Source of the DNA: Desulfonauticus submarinus
GTDB lineage: Bacteria; Desulfobacterota; Desulfovibrionia; Desulfovibrionales; Desulfonatronovibrionaceae
Assembly: GCF_900104045.1 (NCBI RefSeq)
Contig: NZ_FNIN01000008.1
Location: forward strand, 1-64,000
Reading direction: 5' to 3'
Length of the DNA stretch: 64,000 nucleotides
Shown: one piece after another, positions 62,064 through 64,000 of the stretch
Numbering within the stretch: position 1 is the first letter of the stretch
How the letters are laid out: each line of letters starts with the position of its first letter
Notes under the pieces: model-generated
Told to the model about the DNA's origin: nothing
Seen by the model: only the letters and a program-made list of their open reading frames with translations
The model's database searches: none
Position numbers and translations under genes: made by a program

Positions 62064-62760
62064 GAATCTTTTCTAAACAATGTTTTAATGCTGGTAAAAT
62101 TGATTCTAAATTTTCTCTAACGGCCTTAGGACTACCTGGAAGATTAAGTATCAAAGTTTTTTTACAAATACCACATATAGCTCTAGAAAGCACTGCATGA
62201 GGTGTTTTTTGTAGAGAAGTAAAAAGCATTGCTTGTTCAAAGCCTGGCAAACGCTTTTCAATAACTTCTAAAGTAGCTTCTGGAGTAATGTCTCTGGGAT
62301 AAACGCCTGTTCCTCCTGTGGTTATAATTATATCAACTCCTAAAAACTGGGCTAAATGAATTAATAAATACTTTAAAGAAGAAAAATTATCGGGCAAAAT
62401 ATAATTTTTAACCCAACTTAGAGGCAAAATGGGCTCAACCATACTTTCTATTTGAGGCCCACTTTTATCCTTTCGTAAATTGGAATATCCTTTATCACTT
62501 AAAGTAATAATTGCTAAAGTAAAGCCTTGGCGATTTACTATAAATTCAGAATGTGGCTCAAATTTAGAAAATACAAGATAAAACTCTCCATTTAAACAAA
62601 CTTTATCCAAACATACATAAGAAGAATTAAAAACAGCACCCACCCTTATCGTATCAGGTTCTAGAATATGATCCCTATTAAGAAGAAAATTCTTTAATGG
62701 TACAAAAACTTGCTTTTGAGTATAAATTAAAGGTTTTACATCTTGATAATAAAGTTGCAT
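62035..62760 (-). CDS. MogA/MoaB-like molybdopterin protein with an N-terminal extension
   Basis: A 241-residue protein. The C-terminal ~155 residues are a MoCF_biosynth domain: LAIITLSDKGYSN, the TTGGTGVYPRDITPEAT loop that binds molybdopterin, and LNLPGSPKAVRENLESILP. MogA-type proteins adenylate molybdopterin before metal insertion. The N-terminal ~85 residues (EPDTIRVGAVFNSSYVCLDKV) are not part of MogA and recall a shortened MOSC-like fold (inference). It would serve enzymes such as the AOR encoded at 27095. Confidence 0.87.
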   Translation of the reverse strand: MQLYYQDVKPLIYTQKQVFVPLKNFLLNRDHILEPDTIRVGAVFNSSYVCLDKVCLNGEFYLVFSKFEPHSEFIVNRQGFTLAIITLSDKGYSNLRKDKSGPQIESMVEPILPLSWVKNYILPDNFSSLKYLLIHLAQFLGVDIIITTGGTGVYPRDITPEATLEVIEKRLPGFEQAMLFTSLQKTPHAVLSRAICGICKKTLILNLPGSPKAVRENLESILPALKHCLEKIHGDPTECGS

Positions 62761-62781
62761 TTATTTGCCTCTAAAAAATTT

Positions 62782-63495
62782 TTAAGCAAAAAGCACTGCT
62801 AAAATTCCACACAGAAAAATGCCATCAAAAGTGCCAGCTCCTCCAATAGATAATACAGGACTTACTAATTTATCTTGTTCTCTTGGATCTAATAAGTGCA
62901 ATACATCAGCACCTATCAAAGTACCCAATGTACCTGAAATATAGGCTACCTGAGGAGCTATATCCTTAGGAGCAAACAACCATGTGACTAACACTGTAAC
63001 AAGTGGAGGAATCAAAAAAGGTATGCCAATACCCACTCCAGCAATAGGCCTAGCAAGTTTATAACATACAAAAGCAACTATTAAAAAACAAATCCCTAAA
63101 TTTATTGTAACTCCTATTTGAAATATAAAGTAAATAGAAAGAAGAAGAGGTATTAAACCACCTCCTATATTTAAGGCAATTACTTGCTCATGTTTTGTCA
63201 TAAAATCATAAGGATAAGGACGCACATGCCTAAAAAAAGGACGAAAAAAAGGATCAACATCTAATTCCAAAGAATAAACCTTCAACTCTCTTTTAAGTAA
63301 GGGTAAATTTATACCACTTCCAATTAAAGTTAAAATTAACAGCCAAAAGACCTGCCATCCACTAAGCCCTAGCTTTGAAAAGGCAATAACTATAGCGCCA
63401 ATTTTAATAAGCCCAAAAAGAAAAAAAACTATAAGAAAAAAGATAAATATAACAATAAAGAAAAAAGGAAAATAAAAAAACGGTCCAGGAAACAT
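62782..63495 (-). CDS. DUF1614-family membrane protein
   Basis: A 237-residue multi-pass membrane protein with about six hydrophobic segments. FPGPFFYFPFFFIVIFIFFLIV opens it; GIGIPFLIPPLVTVLVTWLFAP and the LGTLIGADVLHLLDP and LSIGGAGTFDGIFLCGILA segments match the DUF1614 family by recollection. The conserved polar residues in the last two helices (Asp, His, Gly-rich) suggest a functional site, but no activity is known to me. Its ribosome binding site AGGAGG and its ATG lie inside a terminator-like hairpin (63475-63518). Confidence 0.78.
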   Translation of the reverse strand: MFPGPFFYFPFFFIVIFIFFLIVFFLFGLIKIGAIVIAFSKLGLSGWQVFWLLILTLIGSGINLPLLKRELKVYSLELDVDPFFRPFFRHVRPYPYDFMTKHEQVIALNIGGGLIPLLLSIYFIFQIGVTINLGICFLIVAFVCYKLARPIAGVGIGIPFLIPPLVTVLVTWLFAPKDIAPQVAYISGTLGTLIGADVLHLLDPREQDKLVSPVLSIGGAGTFDGIFLCGILAVLFA

Positions 63496-63518
63496 TTCTA
63501 CCTCCTAGACCGTTTTTT
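63475..63518 (-). terminator. Terminator-like hairpin enclosing the ribosome binding site and ATG
   Basis: On the minus strand an 11-bp perfect stem (63518-63508 with 63485-63475), extended by 3 bp after one mismatch, is followed by a T-rich tract. The loop contains the AGGAGG and the ATG of the DUF1614 gene. It probably ends transcription from the livF operon while also controlling translation of DUF1614. Confidence 0.65.
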
Positions 63519-63558
63519 ATCACCTTTCTAGTATATGGTCAAAAATAAAATTACTTTT

Positions 63559-64000
63559 TTATCCTCCTAGATAAGCCTTTCTAACTGCAGGATTAGTCAA
63601 AAGATTTTCAGAATTATCAGCTAATACAATATTGCCAACCTCCATAACATAGCCTCTATGGGCAAGTTTTAAGGCTGCTTTTGCATTTTGTTCTACTAAC
63701 AACACAGTCACTCCACTTTGATTTATCTCTTTAATAGTAGCAAAAATAGATTTCACTAATATAGGGGCTAAACCTAAACTTGGTTCATCTAAAAGAAGAA
63801 TTTTAGGATTAGCCATAAGTCCCCTTGCTATAGCTAACATCTGCTGTTCTCCACCACTTAGGGTACCAGCCAATTGTTCCTTTCTTTCTTCCAACCTAGG
63901 GAATAAACTAAATATCCACTCTAAATTCTTTTTTATAGTTTTCTCATCCTCAACAGTAAACGCTCCTAAATTTAAATTTTCTTGTACAGTAAGAGTAGAA
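63559..64000 (-). CDS. livF: Branched-chain amino-acid ABC transporter ATP-binding protein, partial
   Basis: The 3' part of a LivF ATPase; its 5' end lies beyond the right edge. The open frame continues to position 64000, beginning ...STLTVQENLNLGAF, which is the usual LivF segment after Walker A. Visible motifs are the ABC signature TLSGGEQQMLAIARGL, Walker B LLLDEPSLGLAP and the switch His region LLVEQNAKAALKLAHRGYV. It ends RKAYLGG, typical of LivF. About 147 residues are present of an expected ~235. The other liv genes should lie to the right. Confidence 0.92.
   Translation of the reverse strand, partial: STLTVQENLNLGAFTVEDEKTIKKNLEWIFSLFPRLEERKEQLAGTLSGGEQQMLAIARGLMANPKILLLDEPSLGLAPILVKSIFATIKEINQSGVTVLLVEQNAKAALKLAHRGYVMEVGNIVLADNSENLLTNPAVRKAYLGG

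Noticed and set aside
1-64000. A selenoprotein gene to go with tRNA-Sec
   Set aside because: I looked for genes interrupted by an in-frame TGA or truncated at a typical Sec motif and found none; all recognised enzymes are complete without read-through.
1-64000. CRISPR arrays, insertion sequences, prophage or integrase genes
   Set aside because: No regularly spaced repeats, transposase, integrase or tRNA-flanking direct repeats are visible; base composition is even.

Overview
The window is AT-rich throughout and densely coded, with no gene-free stretch longer than about 270 bases. It looks like chromosome of a strictly anaerobic, low-GC, Gram-negative bacterium. The best fit is a low-GC member of the Desulfovibrionales (Desulfonauticus or Desulfothermus type). 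The clues are a tungsten-type aldehyde:ferredoxin oxidoreductase, 2-oxoacid:ferredoxin oxidoreductase, a 2-hydroxyacyl-CoA dehydratase-like ATP-driven reductase, tRNA-Sec, and a tmRNA tag reading ANDNYEYALAA. The genus is an inference and cannot be proven from this window. I see no insertion sequence, prophage, CRISPR array or other sign of recent transfer.

Layout: (1) 154-11253, minus strand: a long run ftsH-folP-cdaA-cdaR-glmM-galU-(secreted hypothetical)-priA-asnS, linking c-di-AMP synthesis with cell-wall sugar synthesis. (2) 11499-11592: tRNA-Sec (plus) with its own promoter, its 3' end buried in the end of argH. (3) 11577-18232, minus: M16 peptidase-argF-argG-argH, with a PilZ protein upstream. 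(4) 18500-23810: a flavodoxin (plus), then a small zinc-ribbon protein followed by a polar amino-acid ABC transporter, tmRNA, tRNA-Met and an orphan BMP-family binding protein (all minus). (5) 23964-34235: acs; a LytTR regulator with a dead receiver; and, divergently, AOR-MoaD-ThiF; then rdgB-glmS-amidase. (6) 34346-38758: tRNA-Arg, a Cys-rich protein, a double-cubane-cluster-type reductase with its ATPase activator, a cytoplasmic periplasmic-binding-fold protein and a variant HAD protein. (7) 38807-45010, minus: porDAB without a gamma subunit, a membrane-anchored hypothetical, tilS and an orphan family 5 binding protein. (8) 45141-48344: a SWIM-SNF2 ATPase. (9) 48476-64000, minus: an EAL-HDOD protein, argC, a DUF1844 protein and an aminotransferase. 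Next comes a tightly overlapping DNA-repair, cobamide and signalling cluster: polA, a DHH protein, cobU, a probable cbiR, an endonuclease Q-UvrD fusion, a histidine kinase, a MogA-like protein and a DUF1614 protein. The window ends in a partial livF.

The parts most worth following up are: the reductase locus at 34500-38758; the fusion of a full-length EndoQ-like nuclease to a UvrD helicase; the CobU-CbiR cobamide salvage/remodelling pair inside a DNA-repair operon; the LytTR regulator lacking all receiver catalytic residues beside AOR and acs; the terminator-like hairpin that encloses the ribosome binding site and start codon of the DUF1614 gene; and the antisense overlap of argH with tRNA-Sec. 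Promoters and terminators were called by eye against sigma-70 consensus and hairpin rules, and none has been tested computationally.
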